From contig NW_026946359.1 in assembly GCF_035222275.1 (NCBI RefSeq), forward strand, positions 5,704,001 through 5,768,000: a DNA stretch of 64,000 bases, written 5' to 3'. Position numbers and translations under genes: made by a program. Shown one piece after another: positions 11,210-25,345 of the stretch (position 1 is its first letter; each line of letters begins with the position of its first letter). A model generated the notes under the pieces. The model was not told where the DNA came from. It saw nothing but the letters and a program-made list of their open reading frames with translations, and ran no database searches. The DNA comes from Podospora bellae-mahoneyi (lineage: Eukaryota > Ascomycota > Sordariomycetes > Sordariales > Podosporaceae).

Positions 11210-14200
11210 TTTGTTTTCTGGTGTGAAAATTTATCCCTTGTTGGTGGGGAAAGAGCGGTCTTGTCGTCGCAACTTGAAGCTTCAAAGCTTTGATCAAGTG
11301 TTCTTCTTGTGTGGCTGGAGTGTTGAGGAGGTCGAGTATCGAGTGCCAGCTAGATATATTATGCGGTGGGTCTTGTCTCTGTCGACGACGAGTGATGTGA
11401 TGGTATGATATCAAAGATCAGGATGTCCAAGTCAGGTCGGTAATCCGGGAGTGAGAGGGGGGGTGTGGCGGTTTAAGTATGTGCATCACAGCAGAGGCTT
11501 GTTGACGTCGGGATGGGGAGGGCAGGGTGTTTTGTACCGTCAGATCTCCCGGCGGTACATCCATGGAGACTGTATGAATGATCAAGCGCAAATCCACCAG
11601 CATCCACAAGTTGATCCCCGGACCAAGGCGGCCAGTGAGTGTTGTCACAAAGTGGGTGGGTCGGCCTTGGGGTGCTGTGCCAGGCCAGGGATCAGGGCAT
11701 GGGGCCGATGGTGATCAGAGGGGTCTCCCCCGTTGTCGCCGGGACCCCCAGTCCGGTACGTACCTCAGACTCGAAATGCTCGATACCCTTCAGAGCATGT
11801 CACCCGTGCACCCATCCGTCCAATTCCATAGAGTTATAACGCCTCCTGTTATATGTTCATACGGGGCTCTGACTGCCTCATTGTGCATTGGTGCTGGGTG
11901 CCCATCTCTTCTGCCTGGCTGGGCCTATTATTCTCCTTCACAACCTTGGTCAGTGTTTTATTACCTACACTATCAAAAAATAGGCCGACTCTCTTCACTT
12001 CATCCTTCAAGAAGGATGCTCTCGAGGTAAGGTCCAGCCAGTGTCATTGCATGACCAGGTTCCGTAGATAGGTACATATCTCACATTGTGTACGTGCCGT
12101 AGTTACCCAAGGTCGGTTATGACTGGCTGTCTTTTTTCTACAGTACCAAACTGCCAGCCAGGCGCTACACAACAACGGGTCGGAAGGTCCCAGGAGGGGT
12201 CTGAATGATATGATTGCCATTGATCTGCCGAGTCCAAACGTCTGAGGCTCATGCAGAGACTGGTCATTCGACTGGCGAAACCAGTGCTTGCTATGCATTC
12301 CGAAGTTTGCTGTTCACGGATGTACAGCGTACTGTCTGTGTAATTACTCCAGGTTCAATTGGCGTCAACAATCTGAATGGCTTCGTCGTGCTACCAACCC
12401 GACAGATCCTTTGACGAGGGTGGCATGGCAACCCAAAGAGCGGAGAGCGGTGCACACATTTGTGTGGCGCGAATGCTTCTCCGGTCTAACCCAAATGGGG
12501 AGGGTGTCTTCTTCACTTCTCCCACTTCTCACACCCATTTCGCTGGGCTCGTGCATCCTGCAGAGCCCGCGGCGCACTATCCCAAACAGGAACTGTCTCC
12601 CCGGCCCCAAATGCTTGGCTGTTGACGATGTCGAGTACGTACCGAACACCCTGGTCTGTCACGGACGCTTGGGTGTATGGGAGACGGGCCCCTGAGCCCG
12701 GACGCGTGAAACTTGAGACGAGCAGCGACTCCGGATCCTTGTGCCTGAGCTTGCACTGCGACCGGATTCTCGAGCTGATCTTATGCCGTTCATCGTTACC
12801 GCCATGTCAACAGCCCTTTCGAAACACCAGTCTACTATGATTCGCATCGGCTGCTGTGCACATCGTGATGTCTGTCACCCGTGTTCCAGAACCCTCCCCA
12901 GGAGCCGTTGTGGGCGATCATGACATGTAAGTAAATATGCCACTCATCATAGACTCTTGATCTCACTGCCGCTAGTTGTCCTGCCCTGTATATGGGCCTG
13001 GAGGAGCATCGGTAAACTTCCTGCTGCGACCATCAGGCTCCGGTTTCCAAGATCGAGACTAGCAAACAATTAATGTGCTCAGTGGAACGGTACTGCAGAA
13101 CCAGACTCATCAGACCGCTCTTGCCATCAAGATGGCCACCCAACTTTGCAGACAGAGTTCCAGACTCCTGTCCAGGACGGAATGGCTGGCGGTCATGCAG
13201 GGGCATTCCCAAGAACCGAACGTTTTGGACATATCGGCAGCCATGATCTGTGGCCCTACAGGCACAGCAGAGCAGATCTTTTGAGGGTGTGCCGACAGTC
13301 TCAGAGCCTTTTTGTTTCGCGTATTCTTTTGGATACTACTGTTGCGATCGCTTGAAGGACCTGCCCGGCTATCAGCATGTTGGCCACCACATCCTGTATG
13401 TGAATCGCATAAACCATGCAGTAGTATGTTTTAGTCAGCTCTTGTTGATACTGGTCGTCCTATACTGACGGGATGATATGGGCTGAGCACAGTGTACATG
13501 GCGCAGGGAATGACCCTGGCATAGACACCCCAGCGTGGAGCTTGGAGCATGTTTCTTGACGAGATATCGGGGGATTTCCAGAAACAAAGGCTAATCTCAA
13601 AAGATCCTTTCCAGTCGGGAATGGCGATAGCTTCTGGCATCAAGCCGAGATTCGCATCGGAGGCCAAGGGGATTTGATCTCCAGCGGAAGCGAGTCTTGA
13701 GAGCTGTCTGGGCCCTTGCCCTACCTACCTGTCTGGCGCTGCCGTTGTCATGTCTGGTATGCAGCAGGGGCTGCTGACAGATGGATCTTCCGCACTCTCT
13801 TGAAAATCCGGTACTCGAGTGCTCGGTGCACCTCTCGGGACGCTTGGTGTACGCTTTGGGCTATGGACTGGCCAGAACAGGCAGGGCGTCCAAAGGCATG
13901 ACAACGGGATGAAGTTTCCGAGGGTAGCGTTGGCAGTCTGTCACCAACCTTAAACCCACCGGCCCCTCTGTAGGCGCTTGGGCTTCGAAGTTGACGATGG
14001 TAAGCTTCAAAACTTGGGATGACACTCGAGCACCGCCGTCGACAGCTGCAGCCACCCGCGATGAAGGTCCTCGTGGCAGTTTGGCTCTCTAGGGTTTCCT
14101 GATGTTTCGATCCTGTTGTGACTCTTTACCAGAAAGGGAGCCGTAGTCTGAACAGCTGATGCCGCGGGGTTACTGAATAGGTAGTATTCGACGAGAATCC

Positions 14201-17200
14201 GTGTTTCGGGCAACAGCTTGGCAAGACACCGGACACAGGGCTTTCCGAAAGCTTCAAAACAGCCTTGGGTCCAGGGGCTTTTCTCAGGTAGGTGGACTTT
14301 TGGACTTTTGGATATGCCTTCAAAGTGGAATATCGTGTGGAACATCGTGTGCAAATAGAAGTTGCACAAGACCTCAGGTCGAAACCAGAAGGGCAAGAAT
14401 TGCCCCGCATGTCATTGCTCCTTCCGAGACAACGAACATGATGTGTCACGGGAGGTTCATTCCATTCCCCACATTTTACGGGAGTCTGAACCTTATTTTC
14501 CTCAGCCACAGTTTGCAGAACAAGGTGTTCCTTTCTATTTGCCCTCTCTTGCGGTAGATCATTTTGCACATGAATTGATCCCGACACTGCGGCACCCGAG
14601 CTTGGGGTATTCAGCTGTGCCTCTTCATCCCATCACCACTGCCGCCATCCCCCGCCTTTTGACACCTTTGCATCTGAACTCTTCCCACTCTCCGGGAGCT
14701 TTGCCGCCGGGATCACGGTCGGCGGTTGGGTGAGGCGGTGCGGAGCCGGTACCCGCCCCGACCGGCCGACAACCCCGGCCAGACAGGTCCCACAAACGGC
14801 CACTAGATTCATTCAACGCCCGCTAAACTTCCACACTTGGACAGCCGAGTTCCAGGCCACCTCGCCGGCCAACTCTGCTGCAGCTTGCGGCACGGAACCT
14901 TATCCCCCCATGTCTCTGTCTTGCTGTCATCGTTCACCAATCTTTCTGTCCGCCCCCCGTGCCGAGCCTCGAACAGATGGTGGGAGCGGTCCGGTCTCGC
15001 CAGCAGCTCGGTTGGCGAAAGTCGTCGTCTTTAATCATCACCTGTCACTCTATTGATGATTGATATTAACGTTCCCGACTTTTCGACGGCGGCAATCCCA
15101 CGTCAAACCAGGATCTTGAGGCTAGCCGGCGCCCTGTGGCGGCCATCTTGACGGATTGGTTCAGGGACAGCCGTAAACGGAAACCGAGCCCATATTGCCC
15201 GACCTCCAGTGAGCAGCGCCCTGTGGCATCGCTGTGGTGCCGTGGAAGACGCGTCCCAGCCACTGGAGTATTACCTCGATCCTACCGCCCACCGCCCTCG
15301 TTTTGTGGTAACGGGCTGGAGTGTGCTGCTGGTGTGTGGTGAGGAGCGGTGGTACCTCGGGCACTCTTTGATTGCCTGCCTATATGATGGCTGCTATATA
15401 CCAGGCTCTCCAGCACTTCTTCCACAGTGGGGTTGCATTCAGCGTTCCCTGGTATTCTCTGGCTTGTGCTCAAGCTGTTGCTCCAGCTCCAGCCAGATGG
15501 ACCGTCCAACGTCACACGCCGAACCTCTACCCCCCCCTGCGAGCAATACCGGTTCCCAGGCGGATATTATCCGACTTGCGGGCAGATCGACGTGGCGCAC
15601 GTCTTGGTGCCCCTCGCTTAACACAGTCAAAGGCATTGGTGCCTCTTTAGGAATGGTTGATGATCGACGAGCGTTTTCGACGTTTCTGGGCTCGGGGAAT
15701 ATGCCACGCTGCCCTCGCATGCCATCGTCATGGTCTTAGCCAGCTTCCTCTTTGGGCCACCGCACCACCATCCACATCGTCATGAGGAGAGCTGCATCGC
15801 TGACTTGATTGTCCGCCATTCGGGGCGATGCAACGTAGGCATCTGGAGCATGCCAGTGTACCGTTATTTTGTTTCCCTTTCGATGGCGGTGGCCTTGTTC
15901 TCGTCGTGCCCGCCTCCGAGTCAATAACGAGCGCTGCCATCGCTCCGGTCATATCACCGCCGCAGTATCGATAGAAGATGCCAGCTATCAGACCATGATG
16001 CTTACTACGCCGCAGTATCCAGTTCCGCCTGCCTCTTTTGAAGCCCGAGCCACATCGCTTCGCTCAGCGTGGTAGACGAGATCTGGGTTCGGTCAGACAA
16101 ACAGGTACAGCGGTCATTGTCTTTTATCACGAGCCAAGTTGCAGCACGATCGATCCAGGCATGCTCGGCGGGCAAGCCAAAGGCTTTGTCATGCTTTGTT
16201 GAGAGTGTCTCTCCGTACCAGAATACCTGGATATCTGCCAAGGTGGAAGTCACCTCATTGCAGCCTTATTCCATCGAATATCTACGCCAGTAGTGACGAA
16301 AATATGTTGACACTTCAGCTTCCCGACGTTTGCCTTGCGTAGCTAAACTCCATCATTTGAGACATAAACGGAGTCACCAGTGGTGCAGCCAGATACCTAC
16401 GTTACCAATGACGACTGCACGAATAGTCGGGCTTGCTTCTACCAGTCACAACTGCAGCTCCGTCACTAGAAGCTTGCCTCGCATGCAGAGAGCTCTTGAA
16501 GGCTGTTGGAGGTCATCCCTATGATCTTCGGCTTCCCATGTCGATCAGCATGGTACCCATGCCTGACCTGAGCTTGATGGGAGGTGTGACGGCAACAGGG
16601 GAAATCAGCAAGCGCAACGTTCATCTGCTCCTGCACAGGCTTTTCATCCCTTCAGCCCGGATTGCTCCCCAATCTAGTTTGGCGCACAACGGGGCAGCCC
16701 TGCATCTGCCAGGGTGTTATTATCGATCTCCCAGTACCAAACCTCTGGCAAACCAACCGCAAGGCAGGCTTTTGGAATTGTCCTTTGTCGCTGCTCAGGC
16801 GCGGGTACAAAGTAGCGTACGTAGCCTACCAGCCCTTCTCGCCGCCTTTACCGCAGTATGGATGTCCTTCATGCATTTCACATTTGTGGCGTCCCATCCT
16901 GTACCGCCATAGCCGAATGCGAGTTGCAATTTACCACAACTCTGCCGCCGAGCAACCCCTCCTCCCCATATTATCGATATGATAGATATCAAGACCATCA
17001 CAAGCAATTAGCGCGCCAAGGCCCCCAAGCTTTTGTTTAGAGCGCCAGAAAATGACATCTTTTGGACAAGATATGACAAACTGAGCTCTGGTGCGAAGCT
17101 GCTCCAAAACAACCTTACTTGTCTCCTGGCCTCTATCTAAGTACGATGCCCTCTGGCGCCAATGGAAGACTGGACCAAACCACAAAGTAACGTCGTACTG

Positions 17201-17326
17201 AGTTGTGAGCCTAGTGAGCAGCGTCACTCAGTGTGGCGCAGACAGCTCAGGAAGCAGTCAGGATCGTACTGTGCAAGCTCTGGAGGGATTGACGTTATCT
17301 TCACTTCCCAAGACATATCTCGGTAG

Positions 17327-17356
17327 TTTTTTTTTTTTTTTTTAAAAAAAAAAAAA
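17327..17356. repeat. T17-A13 palindromic homopolymer pair
   Basis: Seventeen T bases are followed directly by 13 A bases, giving a 13-base perfect inverted repeat with no spacer, so a cruciform or hairpin is possible. No flanking element was recognised. Confidence 0.9.
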
Positions 17357-20300
17357 TGCTGGAACAACCGGTACTGGTACTCGGGGGAATTTGCGGCCGA
17401 GATTTCGTATCAAGGTCCCTCACGGTACCTTCATCTCACGCCTCTTGGGCCGCCCTAAGACGGAACATCGCTCGTGGTATCCGGTGGTTAGGGAAATTTC
17501 GCACCTTGGCAACGCTTTGTTGGGTCACCGACGCACTACGGCTGGAGGAGAAGGAAGCGAGGCCGTTAGTGTGGCGGTTGGCGAGATCGTGCTCCGGCTG
17601 GCAGTAGCTGCTGACCCAGGCTGTATATCAGCGTGGTGACTGCGATCTTTGGGTCTTCGATATTGCGACCCTGAAAGCCTTTTATCTGCGCCACACAACC
17701 GAGCTTCCGTCATGTTCAAAGCTCAAATAGGAAGCTCAGTAGCGAGACCACCACCAATTCAAGTTGCTAGCCGTCCTAGCCGTTGGATTATCACCAGTCC
17801 ACCAGCAGTGGAGGTGCCTCAGGGTACACTCGCGACTTGCTTCTGGCACCTCGTCGGTTTGGCTGGTGCAAGCGGGTCCTTCAGGACCTTCTCCCACACG
17901 TATTCCGGAGAAAGAATGACGGAAACATCTCATGAAAGTGTGGAACGCGGGAGGATGGGCCTCGAGATATGGCCACTCTTAGCTCCCCAGCAACAGCATG
18001 CTTCTTCTGGCCTTGAAGCAAAAGACTGTCTCGCGAAGCTTGTCGTCGGAGCCAGCGATGGGAGGATGCGTTGCCTAGGAGCTTACTCGCTGATGGTACA
18101 TCTGTCACCTGCATGTCGACGACGTCTTGCTGGAACCTCAACATCACGAGTTCCCAGGTTATCCATAGCGATCCCTGCGATCGAATACATTGGGGACCCG
18201 CAGACGCATGTTTGCACCGCTCTGGCCATTTCTCAGTATCTCTACTTGTGCACCTGGCAAAACTCACAGAAGGGTAGGCTGGAACAGATCTATCATCCAT
18301 GTTGAGGCACAGAAAAGACAGTCCTTGCCGCCAACTGAGATGAAGCGCCGAATGTGATTCAGGACTATCACAAAGAAGATGACGAGCTTGGTACATGTGG
18401 TCCGGCTTGTCTGTGTCTCGCTCCTCTGGTCGAACAAGCCCATGGTGACAGAGGAACCTTCACCTCTGGACTGGGCCCTTTTTCTCCTCGTGTCACCGTA
18501 ATCCACGCTCGAAGTTCCGGCTGGAACAGATGTGGAGTGATAGCTGATTCGGGAGATTGGATCTACTGAAGCATCGACAATACCAGAGAAAGCTCATCGG
18601 CCATACGTACGTCCCTTGACCCTGGCACCGTGAGCCTGCTGTCGTCGAGTGGGCACGCGACGTCTCGTGTTCGCAACGTAAACATTACATTCGCGCCACA
18701 GGAGCAACGACGATGGTCTAGGCATGCGGCAACGAGCCAAAAGAACAATAGCCTGTGTATCACCCCGACGTCGGAAGAAGGCTCAATGAATACCACTGAA
18801 CAAACTCGGAGTCTGCACAGCTGGCGCGCAGTTGCTGCCAGCCTATATCCAAAGAAGAAAATCATCTTGCAGTAACCAACCAGACCCGATGCTACGCAAC
18901 TCAGCCCTCCCTCCCCAATGCGGGAGTCGCACCGGCACTTGGACGGTCTTGTCATGGGCCTCCTGTGATCGCTGTTACCCTCGGGAGTGTCACTGTGGTC
19001 AGGGGTGAGCACACGCTGCCGGCTCTGGAAACGGAGACGGGGTTTCATTCTCCATGAAGATGACAGTCACTCCCGGCACTTTCATTTTGCAGAGAAGGCT
19101 ACAACTGACTGGGTTCTGGTGATTCAAGACTAAGAAAAGAATCAGTTCAATCGTACTTTTCTCACCAGCGACGTTGGCGTCGTTGTTCAAGACGTTTACG
19201 ATTAAGCCTCAAGGGTTTTACCTGTTTGGACTAGTCTCAACGTTCATTGGGCCAAATCAGCGCCGTTTTCTTGACCGTTGCAAGAAATGTCTCACTTTGT
19301 TTCAACCGCTTCTGGGGCAGGCGTAAATCTCTAGTCTCCCCCAATCAAACCCCCTGACGAACAGAACAGCCGATCCTTTCTCCACTTTTCCCATCTTTTG
19401 ATTATTTCCCTTCTGGGCTCATTTTTTCTTCTCCTTCTCTCGGTGGCTGGGGAGAAGAGCTGGGGATCAAGATTCTGGCCAGCGCCAGTGCCACCCCACT
19501 GCTGTTGCCCACTGGCAACTTGGAAACTGTGGCTGACACTTCCAGGTTCTTGACCCGCTGCCTAGCGTGAAAAAGAAAGCAAAGATCGTTCGATTATCTG
19601 CTGCCAACATCGAAAACGGCTTGGCTTGGGGAGAGGCCCTGGAACATCGGGGGTTCCCCACGGACGCTTGTCAGTAGCTACACCCACGCAGTGCTTTTCA
19701 CATTCAGCACAAACTTGATGACCACAAACTGTTTTCTGTCATCTTGAGTTGCACTGCTGGCAAGGAAACAGTCGTGATCGACACTTTTGAGTTCGTCTAG
19801 TGACGTGAGGAGCCGGCGGCCGACAGACCTAACACATATCTTATACCTGGCAAACAATCAACATCTAGACCTGTTGGGTACAGAACTGCATGATTGTTTT
19901 TGTTGCCCAAGGGACGGGTTGGCGAGATCCTGATGCATGGACAGCTAGAAGGCCTCCCTATCCAGCAGGTGCATACTGTAGGTAGGGAGGATATGAGGTC
20001 TATCTGGTTGCTGCTGCTGCTGGACTCACCGTATTTCTGACATGATCGTGATGTACTCTGTGAAGGGGGGGGCACAGCTGCAAGCCTCTTGAGCCCAAAC
20101 CCTGTTTATTCCCCCCCCGCTCAATCACAAGACGGACTTTTGTCCGCTGGCCCTCGGTTTCCGATACGAGCTTGGAGACGTGGTCTGGCATATGAATATG
20201 GGGGTTTATTTTGATGGTTTGATCATTGATATCAAGATTGGGTGGGGAGGGTTGTTGATGGCAGCTGGTTGTTATCTTTCTTGATGTGTACAACATGCAG

Positions 20301-20639
20301 CAATCTATCAGGATGCCCTTGACACATAGAGGATGCAGGCCAGGATGAACACAACAGAAACAACAACAAGTCAGAAGTCATCAACGAGATTTCCACAAAG
20401 TCAGCGGCGGGCGGCAGATCGGCGCTCGCATGCCGGGGCGAGACAAGGGCAGCGACAGCCGAGACATGACAGGGGTTGTGAAAGGCCCATGGAATTCGAT
20501 GCAACATGGGGTTTTCCTGGTCGTGGATCCCGCGGATCATCTTTTTCTCTCTCATCAGTGAGTGGTGAAGTCGTTGGCTGCAAGGCAGGGCCGTGAGATT
20601 AATCGCTCCTCTCGTCTCCTCGTCCACTTTTTGTCATCA

Positions 20640-20643
<4 letters not shown>

Positions 20644-20690
<47 letters not shown>
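20644..20690. repeat. CA dinucleotide microsatellite
   Basis: An uninterrupted 47-base CA tract in gene-free DNA. The tract is long for a fungal microsatellite and is likely to vary in length between strains. Confidence 0.95.
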
Positions 20691-20692
<2 letters not shown>

Positions 20693-22960
20693 GTTGCTTT
20701 TCCACATGGCTGCTGCTGCAGTGTTCTCGACGCCTCAATGAAAAGGGGGGTTACTGATGAGGGATGGATTGGGGCTGGAACGCTGGGTGATCTACAGGAT
20801 ATCGATTTCTTTGGATTTTGATCGATATCACTATGCGCGGATGGTAGGTTGTGGCTTGAGAAGGGGATGGTACGGAGGAGATGGGTTTCATTCCTGCTGT
20901 TCTTGCTGCCCAAGTGTGACGACACTGGACTTTGGATGATGAATATCCCTCGGTAGGTAGGTAGTGTCGGTAGGTAGGTAGGTTGCATTATTACTCCCGC
21001 TGATGACTTTGATCGGTAGGTTTCAATCTAGATAAAGTGGCCACTTCATATCCAATATCCGTAGACGATATTGCACCCTGCCTGTTTGAACACGAGTCTG
21101 ACGAATAGACGAGAAAAGAAAAGAAAAAAACCTGGCTACAACCTTTTTTTCAAGGTCCCAAAAGTACCGGGTCGGCCGCACCCCCCCCCCCCCACCCACC
21201 AACTGGATCGCCCATCATCGTCATTATCGTTCGAGAATCCACTCCTTTGATATGATGGGGAAGTGATTGGCGTGCATGTGTGTATATACAGTACAAACCT
21301 ATCGAGATTCGGGACAAGGACAAGAAACGACGATGATCATGCCCCAGGCTCGGAAGTCTCATCCGAAGCTAATGTAACCTTTTGTGTGTTACTGTCGGAG
21401 TAGCGTATCTCTGCTAGATGACATATACAGCAAGTGATACGTCAAGATCAACGGGCTTTTCTATCTGGGGAATCTAGAACTTGGGTTCTAGGATGTTCTT
21501 TCAGAGTGGGAAAAGTGATGGGCCAATAAATCCCGGATGGGGGTTGCGCTTGAAGGATAACGGTTACAACGCTTGGAGACGTCATTGTCGATCTTTGGGG
21601 ATCTTTGACGGGGTTGATCATCACCGCGACGGGTGTGGGTTCTGGATGAATGGGCGATTTTGAGGATGTCTAGGTGGCATGGGTGGTGGGAATGCGATGT
21701 GTGTAAGCGGCCACACAGCGGTGAAGGGGGGAGCTGGTTTTGGAGGGACTTGGGGAAGGGGAAGTGAGAGCTAGACAAGGGAGTGGCGTATGGATTGCGA
21801 GGAGCGAGGGTTGGCGGGTGGTCATGTGATTGTGGGTGAATCGGGGGTGATGTGGATTTTGGAAAGGGGGTAGGGGGAGAGGAGAGTGTAAGCAAAGGGT
21901 ATGTAAACATTGAGTGGTATGCGGTTAGCAACACTGACAAAGTATGTATCTGAGCTGAATGAAAGCCCGGTAAGAGGGCGAGTACTACTCAGCTTCTGCT
22001 TCTTCTTCTTCTTCGCCGATGTTCTGCCTAGGTACATCACATCATCAGCATCACTCACTTATATTTCTGTTACCTATCCTCCCATTCTGTCCTCTCCTTG
22101 ATGATAACTACAATCACATCTGAATATAAAGGCTTGATACCCGTTTCCACTATTCCCTCGTTCTTTCCCATGATGACTCGCTGAGGAGGCTTGGAACCTC
22201 CAATACCTGACAGGTGAAATAGAGGGTAAGTGCATATCTCAAAGGACCTCCTTTCGCTTTTCTGGCCACTCCCTGGCATCTAAAACTGCGTGGACCAGCC
22301 CAACCACAAACACTCAAAACTCCATCAACATCAAAGAATGTACTTCTAACAGTATTCTCTACCTGTACCTGACCAATATATGCTAATGATGGCGATGAAT
22401 GAGAGGTGTCTTTCTCCCCCCCCCAAACTCCCAACTCCGCGTGTGCCCCTTTGACCGAGGCTGCTATAGGTAAAATAACAAGTGTGTAGTCCAAACAACT
22501 TTCATAAACACACCAAACACCCCACCATTTCCTCCCATTCCAAAAGAACGCCCTTTCGTTTCTTGCTCCTAAGAGATTGTTTCCTGAAATCGTATCATCC
22601 AACATGTGTGCACCTCCCACAAAGAAAGCCCAACAGTAAAAGAATAAACTCCAGACGCTCCATGCCACACCCCTTTGTTTTCTTCCTCCCCTCCATCTCC
22701 TGTGAAGTTCTGACAAAGAAAGTGAAAAAAGCAATGTAAACGAGCGACTTGGGTATCAATCCACCTCTCCCCTCGGAATATACATAACCAACACCCACAC
22801 ATCTAACCCACTCTCAGGAATTAATCCTCCATTCCATCCCCATTTCCACCAACCTCCCCACCCCCGCATTCAACACCGGCGGGAAATACCCATCGGCCTT
22901 GCCGCCATGCTTGCCCCCCGCCGCCGGGCAATTGTCAGTCGCCCTCCTGCCAAAAGCCTT

Positions 22961-25345
22961 CTAAGCCTTGACAATCGGCTTCCTCCTCACCAAAAACGGA
23001 CTCGGCATCTCGTCCGTCTCCGGATTCCACACAGCCGCCGGCTCAGCGCCCAACCCCCTATTAGCAGCAGCAGCATGCTCCCTAAACGCCCTCACCGGAC
23101 TCCCTCCCCCTCCCATTCCCCCCGTGTTCGCATTCAACCCGCTGCTGAACCCCTCCCCAGTCATGATCCCGCTCAACGGCCTACCCCCAGCCCTAGCCTG
23201 CTGAAGCTCAACCAGTGTCCTACCCTGGATATTTGACCTCATCCCGCCAGAAATCTTGTTAAGACCCGTCATACTGACCGTTGTATGCAGCTCCCCTTCC
23301 TTCTTCGCGTCAGAGAGATTCTTGTTCAACCCCGCCGCACTAGGAATCTTGCTCAACCTCCTCAACCCGGGGCTGTTTCCTTGTTGCTGCTGCTGTTGTC
23401 CAAGAGCACCATTGCTCCCCGCCTGCCTGAGCGTCAACCCCCCAGTTCCAAAGTCAGGGTTGCTCGCCACCGCCCCAACAGTCTTGCTTTGCAAGGTAGT
23501 CGTCTGCTTGCTTTGCAGCCTATGCACAGGCATACTCTTTTGCGCATGCAACTGCGGCCTCCCCTTGCTGGTAAAGGGGTTCTTGCTCGAGGCCTTGATA
23601 TTCCTCGTCGGGCTGGGCATATCCTCATCATCCGAGTCACTCCCATAGTTTACCGGTGATGGAGGCCTGTCGCCCGAAGCTTGCGTGTTAGCCGCCGCAG
23701 CAGCAAAGATATTCGATGGGTTGTGTGGAGCCTTGGTCTCGATTTTCCTTCGGGGAGAAAGAGACAAGTGGGCAATAGCGACAGGACTGGCATCAACATC
23801 CATTGGTGTGCCAACCGGCGGCGCCATCACAAACATGGTCTGGGCTCTCCCAAAGGGAGTGCGCGCCGTCTTGAAGGACGGTTGCGTCATGGAGGTATCG
23901 GCCGGCGATTCAGGCTCGGTGATATCGGTCGTCGAGGGGAACTCGTCCTCTGTCGGGCTGATAGAAGAAATCGACGAGTGCTGATATGAGTCCTTGGAAG
24001 AAGAGAGCTCCGCAGGGCGGTGCTGTTCCTTTTCCTCGAGCTGCTTTCGTCGTTGGAGTTCGACTTCGAGGCGGGCCTCAACCTTGGCTTCCGCCCTGGC
24101 CTCGACTTCCCTCTCAAACTCCTTCTTGAGCCTCTCAATCTCCAACCCTACCAGCCGGTCAATCTCCAACCTCGCCTTGACTTCCCATTCCCTCCTCAGG
24201 GAAGCGTCGATCTCCTGCCTGATCGCCACCTTGTCATGATCCAACAAGGCCAACTTCTGGTCCACCTCCCGAATCCGCCTGTTGAGCGAGTCCTCCTTGG
24301 CCTTGAGCGTCTTGCTGAACTCGACCACCTCCTTTTCCTTTCTCATCAACCTAACCACCGGGAGGTTCAACAATGCCGCCGTGTCCGGTCTCCTATCCGG
24401 ATTCACCCGGAGGCAGTCCTTGATCACCGCGAAAAGCTCTGACGAATAACAGGCCGGAAGCGGCGCAATCTTCCCCTCCTTGATCTTCTGGACGAGTTGA
24501 AAGTGCGTCTTGGCGTTGAACGGTGGTTCCCTAGTGCAGAGTTCGTAGATGATGCATCCCAATGACCAAATGTCGGATTTCAGTGTGTATTTCTCGGCGG
24601 CGCAGATTTCGGGGGACATGTAAAAGGGGGTTCCGACGTAGGTGGAGGCGAAGTCGTGGGAGGCCATCACTTTGGAGAGGCCAAAGTCGCCGAGTTTGAC
24701 CGAGTTGTCCTCGCCGAGGAAGACTGGAAAGGTTAGTGACGACACCTTATGGACAAGGCACTTTTACCAAAGACTTACCATTCTCTGGCTTCAAATCACG
24801 ATGAAGAATGATGGTGCCACCCGACGGCGCCTTAGGCCTCGCTGTCGTTCCCAAACCCAACACGGTCTTACCAACTTCTGGTGGGTCGACGCCGTAGTGG
24901 CAGCGGTAGAGGGCCGAAACGAGCTGCGAAAAGATGCTCCACACAAACGACTCCTCAGCATACTGGTTCTTTTGTTGCAACTCCTTGATGACCCGACCGA
25001 GATCTCCATTCCCGCAGTATTCCATGTACAGGTGCAAATCTTGGGTCGCTTTGAGGTGTTCGCGGTGGTAGTAGCCGACAATATTGGGATGGCGCAGCGT
25101 CGAGAGGATCTGGAACTCGGCGTGTAACTGTTCGCGCTCCTTTTGGGACATTTTGAGGTAGCTGATCTCTTTCCGGCAGAGGATCATGCCGTCCTGCTTG
25201 CGGCGTACTCGTCGGATGACGCCAAACGAGCCGTGGCCTGTTTGCGGGTGTCAGACAGAAGAAAACGGAGGACGAACAGAGCAAAAGCGACAGGGAAGGA
25301 CGTACCAATCTTTTCAAGAACTTCATATTTGTCGCTTTCCGACAT
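22961..25345 (-). CDS. nimA: NIMA-type mitotic serine/threonine kinase
   Basis: Three exons (25345-25306, 25237-24779, 24723-22961) with introns of 68 and 55 bases give 753 residues. The kinase domain spans about 7-288: glycine loop GHGSFG, HRDLKPEN (split by intron 2 after Asn), DFG, and activation segment GTPFYMSPE. The fungal NIMA insert rich in Gly/Thr/Pro lies before HRD. A coiled coil follows at about 290-400, then a long Ser/Pro-rich, poorly ordered tail, as in Aspergillus NIMA and Neurospora NIM-1. NIMA kinases act at mitotic entry, on chromatin condensation and nuclear pore disassembly, and the tail usually controls turnover. The start ATG (13 codons before intron 1) is set by the conserved SDKYEVLEKIG block. 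The gene shares a divergent promoter with the ankyrin-BTB gene. Confidence in the family is high. Confidence 0.95.

Larger units (their letters stand above)
11210..22960. other. Gene-free region of about 11.75 kb upstream of the FlbC-like gene
   Basis: No gene could be supported in either strand. Open frames up to about 220 codons occur (for example 17649-18305, +), but they overlap equally long frames on the other strand, lack motifs and do not splice into longer products. Features seen are a T17-A13 palindrome (17327-17356), a CA dinucleotide tract (20644-20690), a run of 13 C (21181-21193) and clustered GGTAG repeats near 20953-20985. The first few kilobases are probably the promoter and leader of the FlbC-like gene. 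The last part is the 3' flank of the NIMA kinase gene. Confidence 0.5.

Noticed and set aside
17649-18396. Overlapping long frames on both strands (218 codons + and 171 codons -)
   Set aside because: Neither has recognisable motifs or helpful splice sites, and opposite-strand frames of this size arise by chance in GC-balanced DNA.
20599-20988. Frame with alternating Cys-Val residues on the - strand
   Set aside because: It is a translation of the CA dinucleotide tract and not a gene.
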